NCBI GenBank assembly: GCA_002421605.1
Contig: DISJ01000005.1
Span: 1 to 64,000, forward strand
Direction of reading: 5' to 3'
Source of the DNA: Rhodobacteraceae bacterium UBA6213
Lineage (GTDB): Bacteria > Pseudomonadota > Alphaproteobacteria > Rhodobacterales > Rhodobacteraceae
DNA length: 64,000 nucleotides
The position numbers and the translations under genes were made by a program. The notes under the pieces are model-generated. The model was not told where the DNA came from. It did not search any database and saw only the letters and a list, made by a program, of their open reading frames with translations. This document shows positions 16,378 through 26,300 of the stretch, in pieces (within the stretch, counting starts at the first letter, position 1; every line of letters begins with the position of its first letter).

Positions 16378-17706
16378 ATGGCGCTGGACCGAAAGCCGAA
16401 CCCCAATGACCTCAACGCATTCTGGATGCCGTTCACCGCGAACCGGCAATTCAAGAAAGCGCCGCGCATGTTCGTGGCGGCGAAAGACATGCATTACACC
16501 ACCTCGGAGGGTCGTCAGGTGCTTGACGGCACCGCGGGTCTTTGGTGCTGCAACGCCGGGCACTGCCGCCCGAAAATCACTGAAGCTATTGCCAAGCAGG
16601 CAGCCGAACTTGATTACGCGCCCGCCTTCCAGATGGGGCACCCGGCGGCTTTTGAACTGGCCAACCGCATCATCGAGATTGCGCCGAAGGGTATGGAACA
16701 TGTGTTCTATACCAACTCGGGCTCGGAATCGGTTGAAACCGCGCTGAAGCTCGCCATCGCCTACCATCGCGCCCGCGGCGAGGGCGCGCGCACACGGTTG
16801 ATTGGGCGCGAGCGGGGCTATCACGGCGTCAACTTTGGCGGCATTTCGGTGGGTGGAATCGTCACCAACCGCAAAGTTTTCGGCACTCTTCTGGGTGGGG
16901 TTGACCATCTGCCGCACACGCACCTGCCAGCACAAAACGCTTTTACGCGCGGTCAACCCGAACAGGGCGCGAACCTTGCAGATGAGCTGGAACGGATCGT
17001 GGCGCTACACGGTGCCGAAACCATCGCGGCGGTGATTGTAGAGCCGATGGCGGGCTCGACCGGTGTGCTTCTGCCGCCCAAGGGTTACCTCGAAAAACTG
17101 CGGGCGATCACCAAAAAGCACGGCATCCTGCTGATTTTTGATGAGGTCATCACCGGTTTCGGGCGCTTGGGTTCGGCCTTCGCGGCGCAACACTACAACG
17201 TGCTGCCCGATATGATGACAACCGCCAAGGGCCTGACGAACGGCGTGATTCCAATGGGCGCGGTGATGACCACTGCCGAGGTGCACGATGCCTTCATGCA
17301 GGGCCCCGAGCATATGATCGAGTTGTTCCACGGCTACACCTATTCAGGCAACCCGATCGCCAGCGTCGCGGGCATCGCCACGCTTGAGGTCTATAAGGAA
17401 GAGGGTCTTTTTGAACGTGCCGCATCCCTTGCCCCTTATTGGGAAGATGCGTTGCACAGCCTCAAGGGCACGCGCCATGTGATCGACATCCGCAACGAAG
17501 GGCTGATCGGCGCGGTTGAGTTGGAACCGATCGCGGGCGAACCGACCAAACGCGCTTTCACAGCGTTCCTCAAAGCCTACGAAAAGGGCATCCTGATCCG
17601 CACCACCGGCGACATCATCGCCATGAGCCCGCCGCTAATCATCGAAAAAGCCCAGATCGACCAGTTGATCGGCACCCTGCGCGAGGTACTCGAATCGCTT
17701 GACTGA
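16378..17706 (+). CDS. Omega-amino acid (beta-alanine):pyruvate aminotransferase
   Basis: 442-residue class III PLP-dependent aminotransferase. The N-terminus LNAFWMPFTANRQFKKAPRM and GLWCCNAGHCRPKI are typical of beta-alanine/omega-amino acid:pyruvate transaminases. IFDEVITGFGRLGSAFA and the PLP lysine in TTAKGLTNG (Lys284) are present. The start at 16378 is chosen for AAGGGAGACCCGC upstream and for the family start; an in-frame extension to 16294 would cross the operator. With a RutR-like repressor opposite, a role in using beta-alanine from pyrimidine breakdown is plausible, but the substrate is inferred. Confidence 0.9.
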   Translation: MALDRKPNPNDLNAFWMPFTANRQFKKAPRMFVAAKDMHYTTSEGRQVLDGTAGLWCCNAGHCRPKITEAIAKQAAELDYAPAFQMGHPAAFELANRIIEIAPKGMEHVFYTNSGSESVETALKLAIAYHRARGEGARTRLIGRERGYHGVNFGGISVGGIVTNRKVFGTLLGGVDHLPHTHLPAQNAFTRGQPEQGANLADELERIVALHGAETIAAVIVEPMAGSTGVLLPPKGYLEKLRAITKKHGILLIFDEVITGFGRLGSAFAAQHYNVLPDMMTTAKGLTNGVIPMGAVMTTAEVHDAFMQGPEHMIELFHGYTYSGNPIASVAGIATLEVYKEEGLFERAASLAPYWEDALHSLKGTRHVIDIRNEGLIGAVELEPIAGEPTKRAFTAFLKAYEKGILIRTTGDIIAMSPPLIIEKAQIDQLIGTLREVLESLD

Positions 17707-17713
17707 TTAAACA

Positions 17714-17740
17714 GCCCCCGCCAACGGGCGGGGGCGTTTT
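17714..17740 (+). terminator. Intrinsic terminator after aminotransferase
   Basis: GCCCCCGCC (17714-17722) pairs with GGCGGGGGC (17727-17735), loop AACG, followed by GTTTT. It lies eight bases after the stop codon. Confidence 0.88.
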
Positions 17741-17835
17741 GAGCGAGCACGCACAGCCACGACGCCATTTCAGGGCGAGCGTTGTTGTGCGTTGTCCGCT
17801 TAACCAATTTGTCGCGTCGCCGCCCCGTTGCGGCC

Positions 17836-18225
17836 ATGCTGAAGCCCGAATGCAGTACAAAGCTGTGCTTGATGCTTGCAATGGGGTTTTCAGTATTGGG
17901 ACGTGCGATCAGGGCAATCGTGTTTGCAACGGGCATTACGCTGCTGGCCTTAGCTGGAACGTTGGCCCTACCAATTGTGCGTGGGCACGCCAGCACGGGC
18001 AATTCGCAAGGGCTTTTCGCCAGCGGAATTGCCAACTTGCGAGATACCTCCAACACATCCGGGCTGTCTGCGCTGCGCGAACGAAACGACTGTCACGGTA
18101 TCTTGTGCCCGCGCCCGACCCCCGATGGCGTGGCCGTGGTGGACATGTCCGATGTCATGGGCAATGCGCGCGGTTCCGAGGGTGCTGCTGGAAGCGCCCG
18201 CTTTGTGACACCGCCCAAGCGTTGA
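17836..18225 (+). CDS. Hypothetical protein with N-terminal hydrophobic segment
   Basis: An open frame of 129 codons after the aminotransferase terminator and before hisG (opposite strand). It has a hydrophobic stretch (AIRAIVFATGITLLALAGTL) that could be a signal anchor and a pair of cysteines in RNDCHGILCPRP. The frame extends 18 codons further upstream to 17782. No good ribosome binding site and no family resemblance are seen. It may be a real lineage-specific exported protein or chance. Confidence 0.35.
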   Translation: MLKPECSTKLCLMLAMGFSVLGRAIRAIVFATGITLLALAGTLALPIVRGHASTGNSQGLFASGIANLRDTSNTSGLSALRERNDCHGILCPRPTPDGVAVVDMSDVMGNARGSEGAAGSARFVTPPKR

Positions 18226-18921
18226 TTAGCCTAACCCGAGTTGCGCCTTCAGCGCCAGCAATCGTGCAGCCCGACCTTCGTCCCAATCGGCAGTGCGCGC
18301 GGCAAACAATGTCGCCTGGCTTTGATGGATCAAGGCGCCGTCGAGGATTTTAAGATGATTAGCGCGCAGCGTTTCGCCTGATGAGGTGATGTCGGCAACC
18401 GCCTCGGCGGTCAAGTTCTTGACCGTGCCTTCGGTTGCACCTTGGCTGTCAACCAACTGGTAATCGGCCACGCCTTGTGCTCGCAGAAACTCGCGCACAA
18501 GGCGGTGGTATTTTGTGGCGATGCGCAGGCGAAACCCGTGCTGCGCGCGAAACGCAGCTGCCACCGCGTCAAGGTCGTCAAGCGTTTCCACATCGGCCCA
18601 AGCGGCGGGCACCGCGAGAATCAGGTCGGCATGGCCAAAACCCATCGGTGCCAGCTCGACCACCTGCGTTTGCCAATCGGCCAGCTTTTCGCGCACAAGG
18701 TCAGAGCCTGTAACGCCAAGGTGAATGCGCCCTGCCGCCAACTCGCGCGGAATCTCGCCCGCCGACAAAAGCACCAGTTCCACCCCTTCGGCCCCTGCCA
18801 CCGCCCCCGCGTATTCACGCGCGTTGCCATTGCGGCTAAGTGCAACACCGCGCGCGGCGAACCACTCGAACGTATCTTCCATTAGTCGGCCCTTCGAGGG
18901 CACGCCCAGCTTGAGGCTCAT
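18226..18921 (-). CDS. hisG: ATP phosphoribosyltransferase catalytic subunit, short form
   Basis: 231 residues; first step of histidine synthesis (ATP + PRPP to phosphoribosyl-ATP). LKLGVPSKGRLMEDTFEWF at the N-terminus and LHLGVTGSDLVREKL-type text (here IHLGVTGSDLV) are typical. The late EGTVKNLTAEAVADITSSGETL is the PRPP-binding region. It lacks the C-terminal regulatory domain, so it is the short form that needs HisZ. The start overlaps the hisZ stop. Confidence 0.95.
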   Translation of the reverse strand: MSLKLGVPSKGRLMEDTFEWFAARGVALSRNGNAREYAGAVAGAEGVELVLLSAGEIPRELAAGRIHLGVTGSDLVREKLADWQTQVVELAPMGFGHADLILAVPAAWADVETLDDLDAVAAAFRAQHGFRLRIATKYHRLVREFLRAQGVADYQLVDSQGATEGTVKNLTAEAVADITSSGETLRANHLKILDGALIHQSQATLFAARTADWDEGRAARLLALKAQLGLG

Positions 18922-19991
18922 CTTGCGCCCTCCAGATCGGCCACAAGGCCCGCTCGGATCACGCCCCCCACGGCGGGGATGGACCGCCCCTGCCCCAGCA
19001 CTGCTGTCAGCGCGTCATAACGCCCGCCCGAGGCGATGGGTGGCAGACCGGGCGCAGGTGCGGCAAAGGAAAATACGAAGCCGTCGTAATATTCCATCGT
19101 GCCCAGGCCGTGGCTGGCTTGATAGGTTACGCGGCTCAGGTCCACCCCTCGCGCGGCAAGCGCGGCAAGGCGCCGAGCCAGCCGGGCGACGGCGGGGGCA
19201 ATAGCGGGCATAGTGTGCGCAATTGCCTCTAGCTCGGCCAGTGCTTGCGGCGCTGGGGCAGAAACCGCGAAAAGCCGTGCAAGGGCCGCAACCGCCGATG
19301 CAGGCAAAGGCGGCGCGGCGGCATCGGCGCGCAGAGCGGCGATGCGGGTGGCCATATCAGCGCTGCTTCGCAGCCCGACCCAATGCGCGCGCGGGGCAGA
19401 ACCTGCCAGCAACGCCACGCGGCTGGCCGAAGGCGCAGGCGGCGCCGCAAAGTGCGCCAGCAACGCCTGAAACCGCGCCGGTCGCCAGATATGGCGCAAA
19501 AGTGCCGCCCGGCGCGCAGGCAACGTGTCAAGCCCACGCACGGCGTCCATCAGCAGCCCGATGTCCCCGATCGAAGCAGCAAGGTTCAAAGGGGCAAGCA
19601 GGCCTGAGAACAGCGCAAAGACCTCGGCATCGGCCCCCTCTGGATCGGCGCGGTCAAAGACCTCGTACCCCGCCTGAAAAAACTCGGGTGCGCGGGCGCT
19701 TCGGTGTTCTTGCTTGCGAAACACCTCGCCAAAGTAGCAATAGCGCGCGGGCTCGGCCCCATCCGCCATATGCGCCTGCACCACGGGCACGGTAAAATCG
19801 GGCCGCAGCATCAACTCGCCCCGCAGCGGGTCAGAGGTGACATAGGCGCGCGCACGGATATCTTCGCCGTAAAGGTCAAGCAACGCCTCGGCGGGTTGCA
19901 GAATGTCTGCCTCAACCTCTAGTGCGCCCGCCTCGCGAAAGGCGGCCAGCAGCCGTGCTCCGACGGCGCGCGCGGCGGCCTTGGTCGCCAT
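18918..19991 (-). CDS. hisZ: ATP phosphoribosyltransferase regulatory subunit
   Basis: 357 residues with a histidyl-tRNA-synthetase-like fold but without the tRNA-binding end. RPDFTVPVVQAHM and RYCYFGEVFRKQEHRSARA correspond to class II motifs, and SGGRYDALTAVLGQG lies near the C-terminus. It pairs with short HisG and confers histidine feedback. The start MATKAAARAV is chosen where the ATG shares one base with the hisS stop (TGATG). The long Ala-rich middle is more degenerate than in HisS. Confidence 0.93.
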   Translation of the reverse strand: MATKAAARAVGARLLAAFREAGALEVEADILQPAEALLDLYGEDIRARAYVTSDPLRGELMLRPDFTVPVVQAHMADGAEPARYCYFGEVFRKQEHRSARAPEFFQAGYEVFDRADPEGADAEVFALFSGLLAPLNLAASIGDIGLLMDAVRGLDTLPARRAALLRHIWRPARFQALLAHFAAPPAPSASRVALLAGSAPRAHWVGLRSSADMATRIAALRADAAAPPLPASAVAALARLFAVSAPAPQALAELEAIAHTMPAIAPAVARLARRLAALAARGVDLSRVTYQASHGLGTMEYYDGFVFSFAAPAPGLPPIASGGRYDALTAVLGQGRSIPAVGGVIRAGLVADLEGAR

Positions 19992-21487
19992 CAGCCGCGC
20001 CCCAGCAGGGCGCGGACGGCGGCTACAAGACCTTCGCGCGGCGCCTCGGATTGTGCGGGCTGCGCCTTCCATTCCTCGTGGCTGGCCTCGGCGGCGATGC
20101 GGGCACCAAGGGCGAGGTCTTTCAGTTGCACGACGCCCCGCGCAGCCTCGTCTCCACCCTGAATAACGGCAATGGGAGAGCCGCGTTTATCGGCGTATTT
20201 CAACTGGTTGCCAAAGTTCTTGGGGTTGCCAAGGTAAACCTCGGCGCGGATTCCGGCGCGGCGCAACTCGTTCGCCATGCCAAGGTAATCGTCCATGCGC
20301 TCACGGTCCATCACGGTCACGATCACCGGCCCCGGTGCCGCACCGCCCAGCCGCCCCTTTTCGCGCAACGCTGCCAAGAGCCGGTCAACGCCGATTGAAA
20401 CCCCGGTTGCGGGCACCTTTTGCCCGGTGAAGCGTTCCACCAACCCGTCATACCGCCCGCCGCCCGCAACCGAACCAAACTGCCGTTTGCGGCCCTTTTC
20501 ATCAAGGATTTCAAAGGTAAGCTCGGCCTCGAACACCGGCCCGGTGTAATAGCCCAAGCCGCGCACCACCGAGGGGTCGATGATGATGCGGTCGGGGCCA
20601 TAGCCTTGCGAAGCAAGCAATTCGGCGATGGTTTCAAGTTCGGTGACGCCTTCAAGGCCCATATCCGAACCTACCACCAACTCGCGCAGCCGTGCGCAGG
20701 TGGCCGCACCACTTTCACGCCGCGCGGACATGAAGCCCATCACCACATCGGCCTGTGCCTCGCCAAGGCCCGCGCCACGGGTGAAATCGCCAGATCCGTC
20801 CATGCGCCCCGCACCGATCAGATCGCGCACGCCCGCCTCGCCGAACTTGTCGAACTTGTCGATAGCGCGCAGCACGGTGCCGCGCGCGTCTTCGTGTTCC
20901 GCGCCCGCAATGCCGATGACCTCCATCACCCCGTTCAGCACCTTGCGGTTGTTGACGCGGATCAGGTAGTCGCCGCGCACGATGCCCACCGCCTCCAACG
21001 CCTCGGCCAGCATGGCGCAAATTTCGGCATCGGCAGCCACTGATGGCGCGCCAACGGTATCAGCATCGCATTGATAAAACTGGCGAAAACGCCCCGGCCC
21101 CGGCTTCTCATTGCGCCAGACCGGGCCCATCGCGTAGCGGCGGTACGGCGAGGGAAGATCGTTGCGAAACTGTGCGGCCACACGCGCCAAGGGGGCGGTC
21201 AGATCGTAGCGCAGCGCCAGCCAGTCACCGGCGCGGCTGGCACCTTCTTCATCTTCTTGCCAGGCAAAGACACCGGCGTTGGGCCGATCGACATCGGGCA
21301 GAAACTTGCCCAGCGCTTCGACCGTTTCCACCGCTGCAGTTTCCAGCGGGTCGAAGCCGTGAAGCTGATACACCTCGGCGATGGTATCGAGCATGGCTTT
21401 GCGCTCGGTTACATCGGCACCGAAGTAATCGCGGAACCCTTTTGGGGGTTCGGCGCGGGGGCGCCGGGGGGATGGGTCCTTGGCCAT
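19991..21487 (-). CDS. hisS: Histidyl-tRNA synthetase
   Basis: 498 residues; class II aminoacyl-tRNA synthetase. It has PPKGFRDYFGADVTERKAML at the start, motif 2-like YAMGPVWRNEKPGPGRFRQF, the histidine-specific GLGYYTGPVFEAEL and VAGGGRYDGLVERF, and a C-terminal anticodon-binding domain with VIVTVMDRERMDDYLG. It heads the hisS-hisZ-hisG operon, an arrangement common in Rhodobacterales. Confidence 0.96.
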   Translation of the reverse strand: MAKDPSPRRPRAEPPKGFRDYFGADVTERKAMLDTIAEVYQLHGFDPLETAAVETVEALGKFLPDVDRPNAGVFAWQEDEEGASRAGDWLALRYDLTAPLARVAAQFRNDLPSPYRRYAMGPVWRNEKPGPGRFRQFYQCDADTVGAPSVAADAEICAMLAEALEAVGIVRGDYLIRVNNRKVLNGVMEVIGIAGAEHEDARGTVLRAIDKFDKFGEAGVRDLIGAGRMDGSGDFTRGAGLGEAQADVVMGFMSARRESGAATCARLRELVVGSDMGLEGVTELETIAELLASQGYGPDRIIIDPSVVRGLGYYTGPVFEAELTFEILDEKGRKRQFGSVAGGGRYDGLVERFTGQKVPATGVSIGVDRLLAALREKGRLGGAAPGPVIVTVMDRERMDDYLGMANELRRAGIRAEVYLGNPKNFGNQLKYADKRGSPIAVIQGGDEAARGVVQLKDLALGARIAAEASHEEWKAQPAQSEAPREGLVAAVRALLGRG

Positions 21488-21562
21488 TGGCTTTGCCTCG
21501 CGTAAGCTCTGGCGCGGTCATACCGAAAGGCCGCAGGGCGGGCAAGCCGCGCGGGGGTGCGA

Positions 21563-21766
21563 ATGGAGCGGATCGACAAGACTGAAGAGCTTATCGCGCA
21601 TTTGGCGCGCGTGAGCGATGACCTTTCCCAGATTGTCGCCCGACAAGAAGCGCAGATTGCGCGGCTGGAGCGGCGGGTGGAAATGCTGAGCCAGCGCGAA
21701 GCCGAGCGCGAGTTGGAGGCGGGTGGCGGCATTCCCTTGGCCGATCAACGCCCGCCGCACTGGTAA
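21563..21766 (+). CDS. slyX: SlyX-like coiled-coil protein
   Basis: A 67-residue protein, MERIDKTEELIAHLARVSDD, then a heptad-containing helix (ARQEAQIARLERRVEMLSQREAERELEAG) and the family-typical end IPLADQRPPHW. These match the SlyX family, whose function is not established. The ATG at 21563 is preferred over one two codons upstream by family convention. It is divergent from hisS. Confidence 0.82.
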   Translation: MERIDKTEELIAHLARVSDDLSQIVARQEAQIARLERRVEMLSQREAERELEAGGGIPLADQRPPHW

Positions 21767-21770
21767 CGCG

Positions 21771-22202
21771 ATGCGACGCGGGTCTTGGCTTGGTCGCCTA
21801 GTGCTAAGCTTTGCAACAGCACAGGTGGGGTTTCTGGGCCTGATCGCGCTCTGGCCTGCCGTGGGTAGTCCGCAGGCGGCATTGCAGGTGGCCGAAGTGC
21901 GTGGCGATCTTTGGTTTCGCTCGGGTTTTGCAACGCTAGCGATGGTGGCGCTGCCGCTTTTGGCGCTGCATATACTGGCGCTGCGCGGTTGGGTCGCACG
22001 GCTTTGTGCGGCACTTGCGTTGGCTGCCACGGGGCTGCTTGGCTGGCAGATGGCGGGCGAGGCGATGGCGCTGCTGCAGTTTCACGATGCGCCACTGCAA
22101 CTTGCGCGGGCGCTGACGGCGGCGCGGTTGCATAGCCTTGCGCTGGCGCTGCTAGCATTAGGTGCGCTGATTGTGGCGGCGCGCGCCGACGCGTTGGCGT
22201 GA
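21771..22202 (+). CDS. Small multi-span membrane protein, function unknown
   Basis: 143 residues starting MRRGSWLGRLVLSFATAQVG, four bases after the slyX stop codon, with four predicted hydrophobic spans (about 10-27, 48-66, 71-91 and 117-136). It is very rich in Ala and Leu. The close spacing to slyX suggests co-transcription. No family is recognised. Confidence 0.6.
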   Translation: MRRGSWLGRLVLSFATAQVGFLGLIALWPAVGSPQAALQVAEVRGDLWFRSGFATLAMVALPLLALHILALRGWVARLCAALALAATGLLGWQMAGEAMALLQFHDAPLQLARALTAARLHSLALALLALGALIVAARADALA

Positions 22203-22266
22203 GCGGCTTGCGCCCGAGCATCAGCGATGCAAGGGTCGCGCGGCACTTTGCCACCGAGGCCTTCGC

Positions 22267-23349
22267 TTGACCCTTTCCCGGATATTGCGCCTTCCCAAAG
22301 GCTTGCATCTGCCCACGCTCGCACTGACCATGGCGTTGGGTGTTGCGGGCGGGTTTGGTGCGCGCGCCGTGCATCTGCCGCTGCCGATGCTGCTTGGCTC
22401 GCTACTTGCCGTTGCCGCGGCGGCACTGGCGGGGCTGCGGCCTTTTAGGCGGTTGCCGCAATGCCCTACCGGCTTGCGGCTTTTCTTTGTGCCAATCATC
22501 GGCGTGGCGATTGGCGGCAATTTCACGCCGCAGATCCTTTTAGAGGCACGGCTTTGGTGGCCCTCGTTGGTGGCGCTTTGCCTATTCATTCCGACTGCAC
22601 ATTTGCTGGGCTACCGCGCGCTCAAGGCCATCGGTCGGCTGGACCCGATCACTACATTCTTCGGCACCGCCCCGGGCGGGCTGACCGAAACTGTGCTGAT
22701 GGGCGAAGAGGCTGGCGCAGATGTTGCGATGTTGACCATGCTGCAATTCCTGCGGCTGATTCTGACGATCATCGTGGTGCCATTGGGCTTTACCATTGCC
22801 ACCGGGCACGCGGTGGGCTCGGCGGGCGGTGCCTCATTGGTTGGGGCGCACACACTTGGCGCTGCCGATTGGGGCTGGATTCTGGGCGCGGCAGCGCTCG
22901 GGCTCGTGCTCGGGCGCGCCTCGCGGTTGCCTGCGGGAATGATCACCGGGCCGATCATCGTATCGGCTGCCATGCATCTTTCGGGCCTGAGCGATGCCAG
23001 TCCGCCCCTCTGGTCGATCATGGCCACGCAAATCGTGATTGGCACCTCGCTTGGTGTGCGCTTTGCGGGAATGCCGCTTGGTCGGCTTGTGCTGGCACTG
23101 CGGTTGGCGATAGTGAACGTGCTGATCTTTATCGCGCTCGCAGCGATTTTTGCGTACTCGCTGGCTGGCTTCGTGAACGAGCCTGTCGCGGCGGTGTTTC
23201 TGGCCTTCGCGCCGGGCGGGCTGACCGAAATGTCGCTGATCGCGCTTAGCCTGCAGATGAGTGTCATCTATGTGACCGCGCATCACGTGCTGCGGATATT
23301 ACTTGCGGTGGCAATCGCGCGGGTCTTTGCCGGGTGTGTCGCGCGCTAG
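22267..23349 (+). CDS. AbrB-type (AbrB_dup) multi-span membrane protein
   Basis: About 360 residues with some ten hydrophobic spans and the duplicated motif FGTAPGGLTETVLMGEEAGAD and AFAPGGLTEMSLIALSLQMS. These are diagnostic of the membrane AbrB family (named for ammonia-monooxygenase regulation, function uncertain). The start is unclear: a TTG at 22267 (LTLSRILRLPKGLHLP) fits the family length, while an earlier start at 22171 would overlap the preceding gene. Its TAG stop overlaps the dnaE TAG on the other strand within one CTAG. Confidence 0.82.
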   Translation: MTLSRILRLPKGLHLPTLALTMALGVAGGFGARAVHLPLPMLLGSLLAVAAAALAGLRPFRRLPQCPTGLRLFFVPIIGVAIGGNFTPQILLEARLWWPSLVALCLFIPTAHLLGYRALKAIGRLDPITTFFGTAPGGLTETVLMGEEAGADVAMLTMLQFLRLILTIIVVPLGFTIATGHAVGSAGGASLVGAHTLGAADWGWILGAAALGLVLGRASRLPAGMITGPIIVSAAMHLSGLSDASPPLWSIMATQIVIGTSLGVRFAGMPLGRLVLALRLAIVNVLIFIALAAIFAYSLAGFVNEPVAAVFLAFAPGGLTEMSLIALSLQMSVIYVTAHHVLRILLAVAIARVFAGCVAR

Positions 23350-26300
23350 ATATCCTCGACCATCGACACACCGGACAGCGCGCGCAGTGCGCTGCGGATC
23401 TGCGGCGTCACCGGCAATGGGCGCGCCGCCGAATAGGTATATTCGCAGCCCTTTTCATAGTCGGTGATGCGAAATTCGACCGGGCCGCGTGTGCGGGTGC
23501 GCCCCTCAGCCTCGATTCGCCCAAACACCGCCGCCACTGCGGTGACAGCTTCGGGGGTCTCAAGAAAGAGGCGCAGGCCAGAGCTGCCAGCATCTGCCGA
23601 CACGGCCTCGACCGGCTGCACTGCGCGCGCCAAAAGCTTCAGCTTTTCGCCCTCGGCGGTCGCCTCAACCGTCATCACCACCGCCGAGCCGATTTCCAGG
23701 TGATTGCGCGCGGCTTCCAGCACATCGGAAAACAACGTCGCCTCGCCAAGTCCCGTGGGGTCGGAAAAGCTGACGAAGGCAAAACGGTTGCCGCGTGCCG
23801 ACTTCTTTTCTTTTACCTGTGACACCATCCCCGCAATGCGCGCCATCTGCGGCCCACGTTCGGCAGCGACGGTCAATTCTGCAAGGGTCTGCACACGGGC
23901 ACGGCGCAGCATCGGCATGAATTCATCAAGCGGATGCCCCGAAAGGTAGAACCCGATCGCCTGATGCTCCTCGGATAGCCTCTCGGCGGACGCCCAATCA
24001 TCGACATCGGCCAGCCGCGGTGGCGGCAAGTCTTCGCCCGCCTCGCCAAACAGCGAAACTTGCGCTGAGCCCTGCGCCTCGTGCGATGCGGCAGAAAACG
24101 CCGCCAGCGCATCGAGGCTGGCAAAAACCCGGTGACGGTTGGGGTCGAGCGCATCCAGCGCCCCTGCGCGGGCAAGCATTTCCAGCGACCGCTTGCCAAC
24201 GCGCTTAAGGTCCACCCGGCGCGCAAAATCGACCAGATCGGTAAAGGGCCGTGCCCCGCGCGCCGCCACGATCAGCTTCATCGCTTCGACCCCGACGCCC
24301 TTCAGCGCACCCAGCGCATAGACCACACGGCCCTCGCGCACGCTGAACGTGGCCTCAGAGCGGTTAACGCAAGGCGGCACGGTTTCGATCCCCATACGAT
24401 CCACCTCGCGCTGAAACACCGCGAGCTTGTCGGTCAGGTGAATATCGCAGTTCATCACCGCAGCCATGAATTCGACCGGGTGGTTGGCCTTGAGCCATGC
24501 AGTTTGGTAGCTGACCACCGCATAGGCCGCCGCGTGACTTTTGTTAAAGCCGTAGTTGGCAAACTTCTCCAGCAGGTCAAAAACTTCGCCTGCCTTCTTG
24601 TCACTTACACCGTTGGCCACGGCACCCTTGATGAACTTTGGCCGCTCTTGGGCCATTTCCGCGGCGATCTTTTTGCCCATGGCGCGGCGCAACAAGTCAG
24701 CGCCGCCAAGCGAATAGCCCGCCATCACCTGCGCAATTTCCATCACCTGTTCCTGATAAACGATGATGCCCTGCGTTTCGGCAAGGATGTGGTCGATAGA
24801 AGGGTGAAGGGATTCAAGCGGTTTCTGACCGTTCTTCACCTCGCAATAGGTGGGGATGTTTTCCATCGGGCCGGGCCGGTACAGCGCCACCAATGCAACG
24901 ATATCTTCGATGCAGGTAGGCTTCATGCGCCGCAGCGCATCCATCATGCCGGTGCTTTCCACCTGAAACACCGCCGTGGTGCGGGCCGTGGCGTAAAGTT
25001 CGTAGGTTTTGGGGTCATCCAGTGGGATTTGCGCAATGTCCACCACCACACCGCGCAGCGCCAAAAGGTCAAGCGCGTTGCGAATGACGGTCAGCGTCTT
25101 CAGGCCCAGAAAGTCGAACTTCACCAGCCCCGCGCTTTCGACCCATTTCATGTTGAATTGGGTGGCAGGCATATCCGAGCGCGGGTCTTGGTACAGCGGC
25201 ACCAATTCATCAAGCGGGCGATCCCCGATCACCACCCCCGCCGCGTGGGTCGAAGCATTGCGCAATAGACCTTCCAGCTGCTGCGCATAGCCAAGCATCC
25301 GCCCGACCACCTCTTCGCGCGCCGCCTCGCGCAGGCGCGGCTCGTCCGCAAGCGCCTTTTCGATAGATACCGGCTTGACGCCCTCGAGCGGGATCATCTT
25401 GGAAAGGCGATCAACCTGCATATAGGGCATCTGCAGCACGCGGCCCACATCGCGCACAGCCGCTTTTGACAAAAGCGCACCGAAGGTGATGATCTGTCCG
25501 ACCTTCTCGCGCCCGTATTTGCGCTGCACGTAGTGGATCACCTCTTCGCGCCGATCCATGCAAAAGTCGATGTCAAAATCGGGCATGCTGACCCGCTCGG
25601 GGTTCAAGAACCGCTCGAACAACAGCTTGTAGCGCAACGGGTCAAGGTCGGTGATCGTCAGCGCCCAGGCAACCAAACTGCCTGCGCCAGAACCGCGCCC
25701 CGGCCCCACCGGAATACCCTGTGCCTTGGCCCAAGTGATGAAGTCGGCCACGATCAGGAAATAACCCGGGAACTCCATCTGCTCGATGATGCCTAGCTCA
25801 AAGGCGAGCCGCGCCTCGTAATCTGCAACACTCGCGGCATGTGGCACCTCGGCCAGCCGCTTGGCCAACCCTTCACGCGCTTGGCGGCGCAGCGCCTCGA
25901 CCTCGTCATCGGCAAAACGCGGCAAGATCGGCGCGCGCTTGGCGGGTGCGAAAGCGCAGCGCCGGGCAATTTCAACCGTGTTCGCCAGTGCCTCGGGCAG
26001 ATCCGCGAACAGCGCGCACATTTCCGCTTCGGATTTGAAATAGTGTTGCGGCGTCAGGCGCCTGCGCGGCTCTTGCTGATCGAGGTAGGCGCCTTCTGCG
26101 ATGCACAGCAACGCATCATGCGCCTCATACATCTGGGTCTTGGGGAAAAAGACATCGTTGCTGGCTACCAGCGGCAAACCAAGCTCGTAGGCCATCTCAA
26201 CAAAGGTCTGCTCGGTCGCGCGTTCGGGCGCTGTCGGTGCGCCGCCCTCGCCGGGGTGGCGCTGCAATTCGACATAAAGCCTGCCTGCAAAGATCGACGC

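Noticed and set aside
17739..18353. Frame of 204 codons overlapping the aminotransferase terminator and hisG
   Set aside because: It runs into the certain hisG gene on the other strand and is Arg/Cys-rich without motifs; the 17836 frame is the better candidate in that gap.
24081..25268. 395-codon frame opposite dnaE
   Set aside because: It is the complement of the polymerase gene, His/Arg-rich, and lacks any motif.
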